Assembly: GCF_023715705.1 (NCBI RefSeq)
Contig: NZ_JAMBOS010000011.1
Coordinates: forward strand, 1 to 64,000
Origin: Halalkalibacter oceani
Lineage (GTDB): Bacteria; Bacillota; Bacilli; Bacillales; Bacillaceae_D
Direction of reading: 5' to 3'
DNA length: 64,000 bases
Positions 25,349 to 34,989 of this stretch are shown piece after piece. Below the pieces are notes generated by a model. That model was not told the origin of the DNA. It saw only the letters and a program-made list of their open reading frames with translations, and made no database searches. The number at the start of each line of letters is the position of its first letter. The stretch's first letter is position 1. A program made the position numbers and the translations under genes.

Positions 25349-26052
25349 CCAAGGACCTCCTCTACCAGGTTAATTTGTTTTTGCAGCTGCTTTTGCCTTT
25401 GCCGCAGCTCTTCGGTTTCAGTCGCGCGCGCCTGCTGGTCGAGAATCCGTTTCCAGTTCTCCAGCTCGTGGCGCCACTTTTTTTGAAAGGCTTCATTTTT
25501 CTCTTCGAGTAAATACGGACCGAGCAAAAGCTTCTTTTCCACTTCGCCGGCGTATAAGCTTCCCTCATCGCCCCGCTCGGCGACAAGGATCTCGTACACC
25601 TTCTCATCTTCTTCTAAAATCTCTTCAGCAATCAAGCGCCACTGATTGGCTCGCAGCCATTTACGAATTACTTCCGCGGCGACATTCGGCTGTAAAATGA
25701 GGCGGGAGACGCCTTCAAGCTTCTCCTTGCCCTCTTCCAAAATCGAGGTAATCAAACTGCCTCCCATGCCGGCAATTGTAATGACATCGGCTTCTCCGGG
25801 CTGAATGACCTCAAGTCCGTTGCCTTTGCGGACATCAATCCGCCCGCTCAAGCCTGTACGCGCCACCTGCTCCTTCGCCGATTGCAACGGGCCTTCATTC
25901 ACTTCCCCGGCGATCGCCCTCGTGCCTGCATCCTCCAGGCATAAATAGCATGGCAAATAAGCATGGTCAGAGCCGATATCGGCTACCGTTACTCCTTGGG
26001 GTACATAATCAGCTACCTTGATGAGCCTCTCTGATAATTGTCTTTCATTCAT
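25345..26052 (-). CDS. trmK: tRNA (adenine(22)-N1)-methyltransferase TrmK
   Basis: A 235-residue SAM-dependent methyltransferase that makes m1A22 in tRNA. The Rossmann motif I is VADIGSDHAYLPCYL (residues 24-38), motif IV-like IAGMGGSLI follows, and a C-terminal coiled-coil region (LEEKNEAFQKKWRHELENWKRIL) matches TrmK. The start has AAGGTGAT upstream. First gene of the trmK-yqfO operon; ATGA overlap with yqfO. Confidence 0.93.
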   Translation of the reverse strand: MNERQLSERLIKVADYVPQGVTVADIGSDHAYLPCYLCLEDAGTRAIAGEVNEGPLQSAKEQVARTGLSGRIDVRKGNGLEVIQPGEADVITIAGMGGSLITSILEEGKEKLEGVSRLILQPNVAAEVIRKWLRANQWRLIAEEILEEDEKVYEILVAERGDEGSLYAGEVEKKLLLGPYLLEEKNEAFQKKWRHELENWKRILDQQARATETEELRQRQKQLQKQINLVEEVLG

Positions 26053-26140
26053 AGCATCACCTTTTGCTTTACTTGTTTTGACACAAAGAGGAAATGCTCC
26101 TCTCCTCCATTGTACTTGCTGTCTATCCGTTTATGCAAAA

Positions 26141-26181
26141 AGGGATGTCTCAAAAGGATCTCATCCTTTTAAAACATCCCT
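26141..26181 (-). terminator. Terminator of cccA
   Basis: AGGGATGT..CAAAAGGAT pairs with ATCCTTTT..ACATCCCT (26141-26159 with 26163-26181). On the minus strand the stem runs into CCCTTTTTGC. Confidence 0.75.
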
Positions 26182-26254
26182 GAGCAGAAATCTGTTTCTA
26201 AGCTGGAACAGCAGAAAACAGCCCGCTCCGTATCACATTCGCCTTATTGCAACC

Positions 26255-26626
26255 TTATTCAGAAATTGATAATAGATATTGCGCAACCGCATCTGCTTCA
26301 ACATCGTTTAAACCAGTTGCAGGCATGCTTCCTTGTCCATTTTGAATAATGTCCACAATCTCCTCAACCGTGTATGCCCCCTCAAGAGAGGTCAAACCCG
26401 GACCTGCTCCACCGCTCAGGTCGCCGCCGTGACAGGCGATACATGATTGTTCAGCCAATACTTGACCTTCTGCAATCGGATCTTCAAACTCTTCTACTTC
26501 TTCTGCTCCCTCACCGTCTGCGTTCATTTCAGCACGCTGATTTAACCCGACGAAAGATAGCGACACCATAAGAAGAATCCCGACAATGGCTGTGATCGCG
26601 AAAGGCATTAATGGTCTTCCCTTCAT
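26255..26626 (-). CDS. cccA: Cytochrome c-550 CccA
   Basis: A 123-residue membrane-anchored c-type cytochrome that carries electrons outside the membrane. An N-terminal helix (residues 8-27) anchors it. An acidic linker (EGAEEVEEFEDP) follows, then the heme site SCIACHGG (C62, C65, H66) and a methionine ligand in GSMPATGL. Heme is attached by the Ccs/Res system, which is not in this window. ATG with AGGAGG upstream. It has its own terminator and lies between trmK and sigA as in B. subtilis. Confidence 0.92.
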   Translation of the reverse strand: MKGRPLMPFAITAIVGILLMVSLSFVGLNQRAEMNADGEGAEEVEEFEDPIAEGQVLAEQSCIACHGGDLSGGAGPGLTSLEGAYTVEEIVDIIQNGQGSMPATGLNDVEADAVAQYLLSISE

Positions 26627-26771
26627 TCTTAAATCCTCCTTTAATCACCATACGTTCAACGCTTGTCGTCAAACAATTTTATGTAGACGCTTAAGATTAC
26701 CCTTCTCATTTTACTTGAATTTGATTCCAAAAGAAAGGGTCTGCTGCAGATTTGCGTTTTTTGTCACTCTT

Positions 26772-27326
26772 TTAGCGAAATAAAAAGTAAAGCAGGAGCA
26801 GACCACCGAGCAAGCTGGCAATCGTGAAGAAACGCAACTTCCATTTCCAGCCGATCAGAAACCATGCCAGGCAATGAACAAATGTCGCCAGCGCAATATA
26901 CATAGCCTCCCCTGCAAAGATGGTTCCCACTGCATGAATCGTAATGAGAAAGAACAACACTGCCGCTTCCAGCAAATATACATACGTAAGAGCAAGAGCC
27001 TGCCGCTTCGTTTGATTGGCCAGAAGGATAATGGCGATTGTAAAAAATATTCCAGAGGAAATTTGCAATCCCAATGGAAACTCTGTAAAATAAATGACAA
27101 GAAGAGCTAACAAGAACAACGCTTGTACGATGATACATATAAGAAGCGTCCGATTCGGCTGAAAACGCAGGGGAAGCGACCGTTTTTGTTCCGGCTCCTG
27201 CTCAAGCTCGGGCTCTCCTTCCGTGTAAAGCGTAAGTAAATAATCACAATACTGGTCCGGTAACAGCTTTGACTGTTTCCAGTATTTGATTTCATTGATA
27301 ATCGTCGCTTTTCTCTGCTCGTTCAT
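26772..27326 (-). CDS. Uncharacterised polytopic membrane protein
   Basis: A 184-residue protein I cannot name. Residues 1-58 are hydrophilic and helical (ATIINEIKYWKQSKLLPDQYCDYLLTLYTEGE, then an E/Q-rich linker), a layout reminiscent of DUF2157-like N termini. Residues 60-184 form about five to six membrane helices. The ATG with GGAGG seven bases upstream is preferred over an earlier frame start. It sits between sigA and cccA on the same strand, a position empty in B. subtilis. No catalytic motif is visible. Confidence 0.65.
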   Translation of the reverse strand: MNEQRKATIINEIKYWKQSKLLPDQYCDYLLTLYTEGEPELEQEPEQKRSLPLRFQPNRTLLICIIVQALFLLALLVIYFTEFPLGLQISSGIFFTIAIILLANQTKRQALALTYVYLLEAAVLFFLITIHAVGTIFAGEAMYIALATFVHCLAWFLIGWKWKLRFFTIASLLGGLLLLYFLFR

Positions 27327-27359
27327 CCCTTCTCCTCCCAAGCTTACCTGATAAGGGAA

Positions 27360-27413
27360 CAAAAAAGGGCCGACTCTGACAGTACACCAGTCGGAATCTG
27401 ACCCTTTTTATAC
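27360..27413 (-). terminator. Terminator of the dnaG-sigA operon
   Basis: Just after the sigA stop an imperfect stem closed by GGG/CCC, with GAC/GTC near the loop, is followed on the minus strand by TTTTTT. Confidence 0.6.
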
Positions 27414-27425
27414 AGTAACAACATG

Positions 27426-28544
27426 TTATTCGAGAAAATCCTTCAGTCTCTTACTTCTGCTCGGGTGACGAAGCTTGCGTAAAGCCTTCGCTTCAATTTG
27501 TCTGATTCTCTCCCGTGTCACGCCAAATACCTTTCCGACTTCCTCCAATGTCCGCGTTCGCCCATCATCAAGCCCAAAGCGTAAACGCAGTACATTTTCT
27601 TCCCGGTCGGTCAGCGTGTCAAGTACATCTTCCAGCTGTTCTTTTAGAAGCTCATAGGCCGCCGCATCAGAAGGAGCGAGCGCTTCCTGATCTTCAATAA
27701 AGTCGCCAAGATGGGAATCGTCCTCTTCCCCGATTGGCGTCTCCAAGGAAACCGGCTCCTGGGCAATCTTCAGAATCTCACGCACTTTCTCTGGCGTCAA
27801 TTCCATTTCCGCTGCCACTTCCTCCGGTGTCGGCTCTCTTCCGTAATCCTGGAGAAGCTGCCGTTGAACGCGGATCAGTTTATTAATCGTTTCCACCATA
27901 TGCACCGGAATCCGGATCGTTCTCGCCTGATCAGCGATCGCCCGCGTAATCGCCTGACGAATCCACCATGTCGCATACGTACTGAATTTAAACCCTTTTT
28001 CAAAGTCAAACTTTTCCACGGCTTTGATCAGGCCCATGTTTCCTTCTTGAATCAGATCAAGAAACAGCATGCCACGGCCGACGTAACGCTTGGCAATCGA
28101 GACGACGAGACGGAGATTCGCTTCCGCTAGACGGCGCTTTGCTTCTTCGTCACCTTGTTCGATGCGCTTCGCCAATTCAATTTCTTCTTCGGCTGAAAGC
28201 AACGGAACCCGCCCGATTTCTTTTAAATACATCCGGACCGGATCATTTATCTTTATCCCAGGAGGAACGCTTAAGTCGTTCAGGTCAAACTCTTCTTCAT
28301 TTTTGACCGCCTGCTGGATATTCGGTACATCATCGGATTCATTTAATATTTCTACACCGTGTTCGCCAAGGTATTCAAAAAACTCGTCCATTTGGTCGGA
28401 GTCCTGATCAAACGCCGCCAGTTTCTCTGTAATCTCGCTATACGTTAAAACTCCTCGCTTCTTTCCTGTTTCAACTAATTGTTCTTTCACCTGATCGATC
28501 GACAACTCACCTTCCGCTAGTGGGCGTATTGGTTTATCTGCCAT
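27426..28544 (-). CDS. sigA: RNA polymerase sigma factor SigA (RpoD)
   Basis: The primary sigma factor, 372 residues. Region 1.1 occupies about residues 10-85. Region 1.2/2 begins at [16 protein letters not shown]; region 2.4 has [25 protein letters not shown]; region 3 and region 4.2 ([29 protein letters not shown]) are complete. The ATG is chosen because AAGGAGGGG stands just before it, six codons after an open-frame ATG lacking such a site. It lies 55 bp behind dnaG, the classical macromolecular-synthesis operon, and ends at its own terminator. Confidence 0.98.
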   Translation of the reverse strand: MADKPIRPLAEGELSIDQVKEQLVETGKKRGVLTYSEITEKLAAFDQDSDQMDEFFEYLGEHGVEILNESDDVPNIQQAVKNEEEFDLNDLSVPPGIKINDPVRMYLKEIGRVPLLSAEEEIELAKRIEQGDEEAKRRLAEANLRLVVSIAKRYVGRGMLFLDLIQEGNMGLIKAVEKFDFEKGFKFSTYATWWIRQAITRAIADQARTIRIPVHMVETINKLIRVQRQLLQDYGREPTPEEVAAEMELTPEKVREILKIAQEPVSLETPIGEEDDSHLGDFIEDQEALAPSDAAAYELLKEQLEDVLDTLTDREENVLRLRFGLDDGRTRTLEEVGKVFGVTRERIRQIEAKALRKLRHPSRSKRLKDFLE

Positions 28545-28599
28545 TCGATCCCCTCCTTCCATTGTTCACAACTAAAGCTACATGCCGGGGTCGATTCTT

Positions 28600-30399
28600 T
28601 TAATGAAGCTCCTGCTTCAGGCGATTGATTTCCATGAGAAGTCTGGCTGCTTCTACAGGATCCTCTATTCGCTTCATCTCCAATTCCTTCTGCTCTATTT
28701 GTACCCTTTTTGGATACTTTTCAATCTGAGCCATATAATCAAGCAATTCCTGCTCCTGGCAATTCTCATTGACAGGGAGCATGGCAAGCTCAGTTACGAT
28801 GCGTTTCAGCCGCTCATCGTCCACTCCCTGAATAAAGTGACCCGGATTCGGCGGATGGCCTTCACCGTAATAAGCAAACAAATACGCTGCAATTGCCTGG
28901 TGATCATCGATGTTAAATCCACCGCCGATCCGTTCTTGGACGCGCTCGGCAATCTCAGCATCCCTCAGCATATGAGCCAACAGAAGCCGTTCGGCATTAT
29001 GATAGGCCGGCAACAGCTTTTTCTTTTCAAAATGCTTGGAAACAGGTTTTCTCTGCTCCGTCTGATGCGCCTGCTCTTTCCTGCGCCGCGCGCGGTAAAT
29101 TTGAATTTGCTCCTGTTTCAACGCTTCAAGCGACAGGGAGAATTCATCCGCCAGCTGTCTTAAATAGTGATCGCGTTCAACGGCGCGCTGCAAGGTTGAG
29201 ATCTCTGTCAGGACCTCTTCAATGTAGCGCATCCGGTCCGCTTCATGCTGTAGATTCTTCCCTTGACGGAAATAGCGCATTTTAAAAGCCATCATCGTCA
29301 GGCTGGCCCCTATTACATTCGATTGAAACCGCTCTGCTCCGTAAGTTCGAATATAGTCATCGGGATCAAGACCATCAGGCATTTGCGCCACTTTCACAAA
29401 GCAGCCTGCCTCCTCCAGCAGACCAGCCGAACGAAAAGCAGCATCGGTACCGGCCTGATCGGAATCATAACAAAGGATTACCGTTTCGGCATTGCGCCTC
29501 AGCAGCCTGGCCTGCTCCGCCGTTAAGGCCGTACCGAGGGTCGCGATTCCGTTGCGTACTCCGGCACCCCAGGCGGCAATCACATCAACATATCCTTCAA
29601 AGAGGACCGCTGTCGATTCCTTCCGCATCGTCGGCCGGGCTAAATGAAGACCATACAGAGTCTTCCCTTTTTGAAAAATAGGCGACTCTGAACTGTTCAA
29701 ATACTTCGGCTGCTCTCCGGTAACAGTTCGCCCTCCAAAAGCAATAACATTTCCTTGTCCATCCCAAATCGGAAACATCAACCGCTGACGAAACCGATCA
29801 AAATGGCCACCGTCCTGCTGGCGAGTGCCAAGCAGGCTTGCCTGGGCCATCAGGTCGAGCGGAAACTGCCGCTTCGACAAGATCGTGGTCAGCGCATCCC
29901 AGCGATCCGGGGCAAATCCAATCTGAAAATGCTCGATCTGTTCTTTTGTGAAAGCGCGCTCAGCGACATAGTCCCGGCCGGCCTTTCCTTCCTCTGTCAA
30001 AGTCAGGACGTGATGATAGAGCTTTGCCGCCAGTTCATGACCTGCCCGCATCATGCTCTGCGGACCGTTTTCTTTGCTCTCGGTCTCCCGGTTTACGACG
30101 ATCTCCGGCAAATCAATATTCGCCCGCTTTGCGAGCTTTTGCGCGGCTTCCACAAACGTCAGACCTTCCAGCTCCATCAAAAATGAAAATACATTTCCTC
30201 CAGCTCCGCAGCCAAAACAATGATAGAGCTGCTTATCGGCCGAAACGGAGAAAGAAGGTGTTTTCTCCCCATGGAAAGGGCATAATCCGGTGTATTGCCG
30301 CCCTTGTTTTTTCAGTTGGACATGTTCTCCAATGACTTCAACAATATCTGACGAGCGTCTTATCAATTCCACCTTTTCTTCAGGTATCCGAATGCTCAT
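28600..30399 (-). CDS. dnaG: DNA primase DnaG
   Basis: A 599-residue primase that makes RNA primers at the replication fork. The CHC2 zinc finger is C40, H43, C61, C64 (LCPFHGEK...YHCFGCGAGG). The TOPRIM domain shows VLFEGYVDVIAAWGAGV and LCYDSDQAGTDA, and the helical C-terminal region binds the DnaB helicase. ATG with a weak GGTGATG site upstream, as often for dnaG. It is followed by sigA and preceded by yqxD on the same strand. Confidence 0.97.
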   Translation of the reverse strand: MSIRIPEEKVELIRRSSDIVEVIGEHVQLKKQGRQYTGLCPFHGEKTPSFSVSADKQLYHCFGCGAGGNVFSFLMELEGLTFVEAAQKLAKRANIDLPEIVVNRETESKENGPQSMMRAGHELAAKLYHHVLTLTEEGKAGRDYVAERAFTKEQIEHFQIGFAPDRWDALTTILSKRQFPLDLMAQASLLGTRQQDGGHFDRFRQRLMFPIWDGQGNVIAFGGRTVTGEQPKYLNSSESPIFQKGKTLYGLHLARPTMRKESTAVLFEGYVDVIAAWGAGVRNGIATLGTALTAEQARLLRRNAETVILCYDSDQAGTDAAFRSAGLLEEAGCFVKVAQMPDGLDPDDYIRTYGAERFQSNVIGASLTMMAFKMRYFRQGKNLQHEADRMRYIEEVLTEISTLQRAVERDHYLRQLADEFSLSLEALKQEQIQIYRARRRKEQAHQTEQRKPVSKHFEKKKLLPAYHNAERLLLAHMLRDAEIAERVQERIGGGFNIDDHQAIAAYLFAYYGEGHPPNPGHFIQGVDDERLKRIVTELAMLPVNENCQEQELLDYMAQIEKYPKRVQIEQKELEMKRIEDPVEAARLLMEINRLKQELH

Positions 30400-30433
30400 T
30401 GTGTCATCACCAATCTTACATCCTCACAAGTCT

Positions 30434-30916
30434 TTAAACATTCGAGCTTTTTTGCGATCTTCCTGCTTTTTTTGCAAGAATTTCCTTAAGCTGCCGGGCA
30501 AAACGCAAACGATCTGTCTTTGTGAAAGCTTTTGGCCCTTTTGTTTTCGCCCCCATACGTCTTTGTTTTTGGGAAACATAACGAGCATCAAGCATTTGAT
30601 CAATCGTATCCTCTACATAAAGATGGCCGCGCGGCGATAGTACGTCAGCCCCCTTCGCCAACAAAATGGAAGCGAGCGCATGGTCCTGGGTCACACATAG
30701 ATCGCCTTTTCTTATTCGGTTCATCACATATAAATCCACCGCTTCTTTCTCACTGTCCACAGTTACAATTTTGACGAAAGGCGGTGCGTTGAGATGATGT
30801 GCATAAGAAGACACGAAAATAACATTCAACTGAAAAGCCTGAGTCGTGTCAATGATTTCATTTTTCACCGGACACGCATCAGCATCCACATATAATGTCT
30901 GCAATGAAGGATTCAT
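30434..30916 (-). CDS. yqxD: DUF188 (YaiI/YqxD) family protein
   Basis: A 160-residue YaiI/YqxD family protein with a PIN-like fold: YVDADACPVKNEI near the start, TQDHALASILLAKGA and SPRGHLY later, with conserved acidic residues. Biochemical function is unknown. The start is awkward: the good AAGGAGG lies 17 bases before the ATG, and a perfect 12-bp palindrome GTTGAATTCAAC sits between them (30921-30932). A TTG at 30943 is an alternative. First gene before dnaG-sigA, as in B. subtilis. Confidence 0.85.
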   Translation of the reverse strand: MNPSLQTLYVDADACPVKNEIIDTTQAFQLNVIFVSSYAHHLNAPPFVKIVTVDSEKEAVDLYVMNRIRKGDLCVTQDHALASILLAKGADVLSPRGHLYVEDTIDQMLDARYVSQKQRRMGAKTKGPKAFTKTDRLRFARQLKEILAKKAGRSQKSSNV

Positions 30917-31168
30917 GGTAGTTGAATTCAACACCTCCTTCAAAAATCCTGCCCTTAAATAAAAGAAATGCGTTGATTTTTGTCGAACAAACCAATTTAT
31001 TCCTCATTTGCTCTTATACCTTTACTATCATTTCCAAAAAACGAAGAAAAAGTCTTGACTTTTTAAATTTATTTGTTCTTTTTCAATTTATGCGTTTAAA
31101 ATTCAATAAGAATCACAATTCTTTATTATACGCAAGATTTCCTCCTTTGACTAGCAAAAAGATTAAAA
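30917..31168. other. AT-rich gene-free region upstream of yqxD-dnaG-sigA
   Basis: About 250 bp with no supported gene, expected to hold the operon promoters, but no unambiguous -35/-10 pair was found. A perfect inverted repeat AAAAAGTC-TT-GACTTTTT lies at 31047-31064. A TATAAT on the minus strand near 31126-31131 lacks a clear -35. Confidence 0.45.
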
Positions 31169-31209
31169 GGGGTGTGCCAAAAGGACGTTTTTTCCTTTTG
31201 GCACACCCC
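31169..31209 (-). terminator. Terminator hairpin of repeat unit G, after yqfL
   Basis: A perfect 17-bp stem (31169-31185 with 31193-31209) whose minus-strand exit runs into TTTTAATCTTTTTG. It is joined through CCCCTAAG to the palindromic element and probably ends the ccpN-yqfL message. Confidence 0.8.
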
Positions 31210-31213
31210 CTAA

Positions 31214-31287
31214 GTAATGCGCGTAGCCGCTGCAAGACTTTGGAGTCTGATAGGGACGGGGTTCTCCTACCAGACGGGCAGCAACAG
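31214..31287 (+). repeat. Dispersed palindromic element, copy G (divergent sequence)
   Basis: It starts with GTAATG and follows the common plan with other bases. Second stem is GCTGC (31230-31234)/GCAGC; apical stem is GTCTGATAGG with CCTACCAGAC, one mismatch. The right loop reads CAGCAGCC before CAT. The outer stem is mostly lost. It lies between the start of yqxD and the stop of yqfL. Confidence 0.65.
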
Positions 31288-31317
31288 CAGCCATCCCCTC
31301 CAGGGAGATTTCCTCAT

Positions 31318-32130
31318 TTATTTCTGAAACATACTTGAAATCAGATTCGCCGTCTCCTCGACCGCTTTGTTCGAGACGTCAATCACTGGACAGCCGATCC
31401 GTTCCATAATTTCGTCGGCGTATTTCAGCTCTTCCTTAATCCGGTCAAGATTGGCGTAATTGGCCTGCGCTTTTAAGCCGAGCGCCTTTAGCCGCTCTGC
31501 GCGGATGTCATTAAGCTTCTCCGGACTGATTTTCAGCCCGACGCATTTTTTCGGCGCGATTGAAAACAGCTCCTGCGGCGGCTCCACTTCCGGCACAAGC
31601 GGAACGTTGGCGACCTTTAAGCGCTTATGGGCCAAATATTGCGAAAGCGGCGTTTTTGATGTCCGTGATACGCCGATTAACACTAAATCGGCCCGGACAA
31701 TGCCGCGGGGATCACGACCGTCATCATACTTGACAGCAAATTCAATCGCCTCGACTTTGCGGAAATAATCTTCATCGAGCCGATAGATTAACCCCGGCTC
31801 ATAGCGTGGTTCCTCATTCGTAATCACGCCGATTTTTTCCAGCATCGGTCCGATAATATCAACTGTCTCGACATTGACTTCCTTCGCTTTTGCCAGCAAA
31901 TAATTCTTCATATCCGGAACGACAAGCGTAAACGCAATCAACGCCCTTGCCTGTTGGGCGAGTATGATCACTTCTTCAATCGTTGCTTTATCTTCAACAT
32001 AGGGAATACGTCTAACCTCTAAGCCTGCTCCGCTAAATTGGCTTGCCGCTGCTTTGACGACCAGCTCCGCCGTCTCACCAACTGAATCGGAAACGACGTA
32101 CACGACAGGACGTTGCTTTATTCCTTCCAT
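31318..32130 (-). CDS. yqfL: PPSR/DUF299 kinase-phosphotransferase family protein YqfL
   Basis: A 270-residue protein of the PPSR family (DUF299): in plants and some bacteria these proteins phosphorylate and dephosphorylate pyruvate, phosphate dikinase or PEP synthase; the target in Bacillus is less clear. Conserved [11 protein letters not shown] (near residue 12) and the P-loop-like [15 protein letters not shown] (about residues 152-166) are intact. The second of two ATGs fits the GGAGG spacing better. It follows ccpN on the same strand, and ccpN-yqfL is the known operon for gluconeogenic control. Confidence 0.9.
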   Translation of the reverse strand: MEGIKQRPVVYVVSDSVGETAELVVKAAASQFSGAGLEVRRIPYVEDKATIEEVIILAQQARALIAFTLVVPDMKNYLLAKAKEVNVETVDIIGPMLEKIGVITNEEPRYEPGLIYRLDEDYFRKVEAIEFAVKYDDGRDPRGIVRADLVLIGVSRTSKTPLSQYLAHKRLKVANVPLVPEVEPPQELFSIAPKKCVGLKISPEKLNDIRAERLKALGLKAQANYANLDRIKEELKYADEIMERIGCPVIDVSNKAVEETANLISSMFQK

Positions 32131-32178
32131 CATGACCTCCCTCGCTTCTTTCTAAAATTGATTGTCCGAGCATCTTGA

Positions 32179-32784
32179 TTAAATCATTTCGTCATTCGCC
32201 AAATCAACAAGAAGCGCGGTGATATTCGTCTTTGTAATCCGGCCGGTCACTTCAAAGCCCGAACCGTAATCAACCTCTGTCACAATCGGGAGGCTGTCGA
32301 TTTGCTTATCAATCAGCTTCTTGGCTACTTCGATAATCAAATCCTCGGCTTTACAGACCGTAATATTCGGCATCCTCGTCATAATGATACTGACCGGAAT
32401 CGATTCAAGGCTCTGCTTCCCAAGGCTTGCCCGAAGCAGGTCCTTCCGCGACAAGACGCCGACGAGCGTCGCCTGCTTGTCGACGACAAACAAGGAACCG
32501 ACGTCTTCAAGAAACATCGTACAGATCGCATCGTAGACCGATGCCGATTCCTGTACGACAACTGGACGGGATTGATAATGCTTGACCGATATATGTTTGA
32601 CCTTCTCAGCTAATAGCTGTGTTCCTGACTTGCCCTTGTAAAAGTATCCTACCCGCGGTCTGGCATCCAAATAACCGGCCATCGTTAAAATAGCGAGATC
32701 CGGTCGCAGCGTCGCTCTCGTCAATGAAAGTCGCTCTGCGATTTGTTCTCCCGTAATCGGACCATTATTTTTGACGATTTCCAC
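32179..32784 (-). CDS. ccpN: Transcriptional repressor CcpN
   Basis: A catabolite repressor of gluconeogenic genes: an N-terminal winged helix (GPITGEQIAERLSLTRATLRPDLAILTMAGYL) and two CBS domains that sense nucleotides. The interval given starts at an in-frame GTG with no Shine-Dalgarno. Homology continues ten codons further: IELTSRQETI in the same frame up to an ATC at 32814, where GGTGA lies six bases before it; a stop is just upstream. A GTG at 32824 would give the expected MSxIEL start only if one base were skipped. The family length of about 210 fits the longer form (211). Confidence 0.85.
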   Translation of the reverse strand: MEIVKNNGPITGEQIAERLSLTRATLRPDLAILTMAGYLDARPRVGYFYKGKSGTQLLAEKVKHISVKHYQSRPVVVQESASVYDAICTMFLEDVGSLFVVDKQATLVGVLSRKDLLRASLGKQSLESIPVSIIMTRMPNITVCKAEDLIIEVAKKLIDKQIDSLPIVTEVDYGSGFEVTGRITKTNITALLVDLANDEMI

Positions 32785-32910
32785 AATAGTTTCTTGCCGG
32801 CTTGTTAGTTCGATAGCTACTCACCGTCCTTAGCACGCACCGTGCCCTTCTAATCTAAAATTATTATATATGATTATTCTCAGAAGTAAAACGATTGAGC
32901 CTTTTCCTCT

Positions 32911-34989
32911 TTACAACACGAGCGCCTGAAAATGAGCAAATGAGCGAATCACCTCTGCAAAAGCATGCATTTGCGCAAGACGATTTGCCTTCAGTTCTTC
33001 ATCGTCCGCCATGACCATAATATGGTCGAAATAACGGTGGATCACCGGTTCGCAGTCAGCCAGCAGCTGATAAGCATAGTCAACCTTACCTTCGGCCAAT
33101 GCTTGCGGAACACCGCTTTTCACCGTCAAATAAGATGAATACAGCTCTTTTTCCTCATTTTTCTCAAATTTCTCTTCGCTGATCTCCTCAGTACCGCTCG
33201 CTTTTTTGGCGATATTGGTTACTCGGCTGAGCGCTTCAACAACTTTCTTGAAATCAGGCTGGTCGTGCTTTTCCCCGATTAGCAGCGCCTTGTTTACGAG
33301 CGTCGGAATATGACCGATCCGCTCGGTTAACACCGCATCAATCACATCGTAGGAGACGCCTTTTTCCTGCAAGGCAGCTTTGACCCGCAGCGCGAAAAAC
33401 TGAACAAGTTCTTCTTTAAGCTCCTGATATGGACGCTTCAGCAGCTCCTGCTCTCCGGCGACAGCTAAGGCGATGTCAACCAGGTCTTCAAGTTCGACTT
33501 CCAATTGATGATCCGAAACCATTTGCACAACTCCCGCCGCTTGTCGTCTGAGCGCATACGGATCCTGCGAGCCGGTTGGAATCAGACCGATCGCAAAGCA
33601 GGTCACAACCGTATCAAGCTTATCGGCGATGCTGACGACCGTGCCGGAAAGCGTCGCCGGACTCGCGTCGCCGGCAAAGCGTGGCTGATAGTGCTCGTTA
33701 ATCGCCTGGGCAACTTCCTTTTCCTCACCTGCCAGCTCAGCGTATACTTCGCCCATCCGGCCCTGAAGCTCCGGAAATTCATAGACCATCTGCGTGACGA
33801 GATCGAATTTGCAAATTTCCGCTGTCCGCCGTGTCACCTCAGCTGTCCGGCTGTCTGTCTTCAGAGCGGGGAGCAGCTTATCAGCGCCAGCTTGAATCCG
33901 TCTGACCTTGTCGCCGATTGAACCGAGTTCCTCGTGATAAACAATGTTCTCCAGACGCTTCAAAGCATCTTCAATCTTTACCTTTTGATCCTCCTGATAG
34001 AAGAAGTCAGCATCAGCCAAACGGGCCCGCAGCACCTTTTCATTCCCGCGCGCGACATTGTCCAAATGCTTATGGTCACCGTTACGGACGGTCACGAAAT
34101 AAGGTAGAAGTTCTCCCTGCTGATTCTCGACCGGAAAATAACGTTGATGCTCACGCATGGAGGTAATCAGCACTTCCTTCGGCAAAGCGAGAAACTCCTC
34201 ATCAAAGCTGCCGGAGAGCGCTGTCGGGTACTCCACGAGATGATGAACCTCTTCCAGTAAATCCTCGTCAATTGGAATGACCCAGTTTTTCTCCGCCGCC
34301 ATCTCCTCTAGCTGGCTGCGAATCGCCTGTTTTCTTTCCTCGGGCCGACTGATGACATATTCCGCCAGTAAAGCCTGCTCATAGTCGTTCGGCGCTTTCA
34401 GTTCAATTTTCTTTCCGAGAAAACGATGGCCATATGTCGTCGTTCCCGTCTCAATGCCGGTGATCTCAAACGGGATTACCTCGGTGCCATATAGCGCGAC
34501 CAGCCATTGAATCGGGCGGGCAAAGCGAAGCTCATGGCTTCCCCAACGCATATTCTTTGGAAAATGAAGGCTTAAGATCAACTCCTTCAGTGCCGGAAGC
34601 AACTCACGTGTTTTCTTACCGGCTATGAAGCGGTTGGCGTACACATACTCGACCCCTTTCAACTCTTTGAAGAAAAGTTGATCGGTTGCCACACCTTGGC
34701 CTCGGGCGAAGCCTTGCGCCGCCTTTGACCAGTTTCCAGCCTCATCAAGCGCGATTTTCTTCGCTGGTCCCTTCGCTTCTTCTTCAATATCCGGCTGGCT
34801 GTCAGCCAACCCGCCGATTAAAATCGCTAGTCTTCGCGGCGTGGCGAATGCTTGTATGTTGTTATAATCAAGCCGTTCATCGGCAAGCCATTTCTCCATT
34901 TTCTCCTGCAGCTGGTCAATTGAGCTGGTCACAAAGCGAGCCGGTAATTCCTCGACTCCGATTTCCAGCAGAAAATCCTGTTTACTCAT
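32911..34989 (-). CDS. glyS: Glycyl-tRNA synthetase beta subunit
   Basis: The 692-residue beta chain of the alpha2beta2 glycyl-tRNA synthetase; it binds tRNA and carries HD and anticodon-binding-like domains. The N-terminal [14 protein letters not shown] and the internal [11 protein letters not shown] are typical. Length is standard. The ATG has GAAGGAGGG upstream and overlaps the last 8 bases of glyQ, so translation is coupled. Controlled with glyQ by the upstream T-box. Confidence 0.97.
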   Translation of the reverse strand: MSKQDFLLEIGVEELPARFVTSSIDQLQEKMEKWLADERLDYNNIQAFATPRRLAILIGGLADSQPDIEEEAKGPAKKIALDEAGNWSKAAQGFARGQGVATDQLFFKELKGVEYVYANRFIAGKKTRELLPALKELILSLHFPKNMRWGSHELRFARPIQWLVALYGTEVIPFEITGIETGTTTYGHRFLGKKIELKAPNDYEQALLAEYVISRPEERKQAIRSQLEEMAAEKNWVIPIDEDLLEEVHHLVEYPTALSGSFDEEFLALPKEVLITSMREHQRYFPVENQQGELLPYFVTVRNGDHKHLDNVARGNEKVLRARLADADFFYQEDQKVKIEDALKRLENIVYHEELGSIGDKVRRIQAGADKLLPALKTDSRTAEVTRRTAEICKFDLVTQMVYEFPELQGRMGEVYAELAGEEKEVAQAINEHYQPRFAGDASPATLSGTVVSIADKLDTVVTCFAIGLIPTGSQDPYALRRQAAGVVQMVSDHQLEVELEDLVDIALAVAGEQELLKRPYQELKEELVQFFALRVKAALQEKGVSYDVIDAVLTERIGHIPTLVNKALLIGEKHDQPDFKKVVEALSRVTNIAKKASGTEEISEEKFEKNEEKELYSSYLTVKSGVPQALAEGKVDYAYQLLADCEPVIHRYFDHIMVMADDEELKANRLAQMHAFAEVIRSFAHFQALVL

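Noticed and set aside
32179-32784. ccpN as a pseudogene
   Set aside because: The whole domain set is intact and a workable start exists; only the position of the first codon is unclear.
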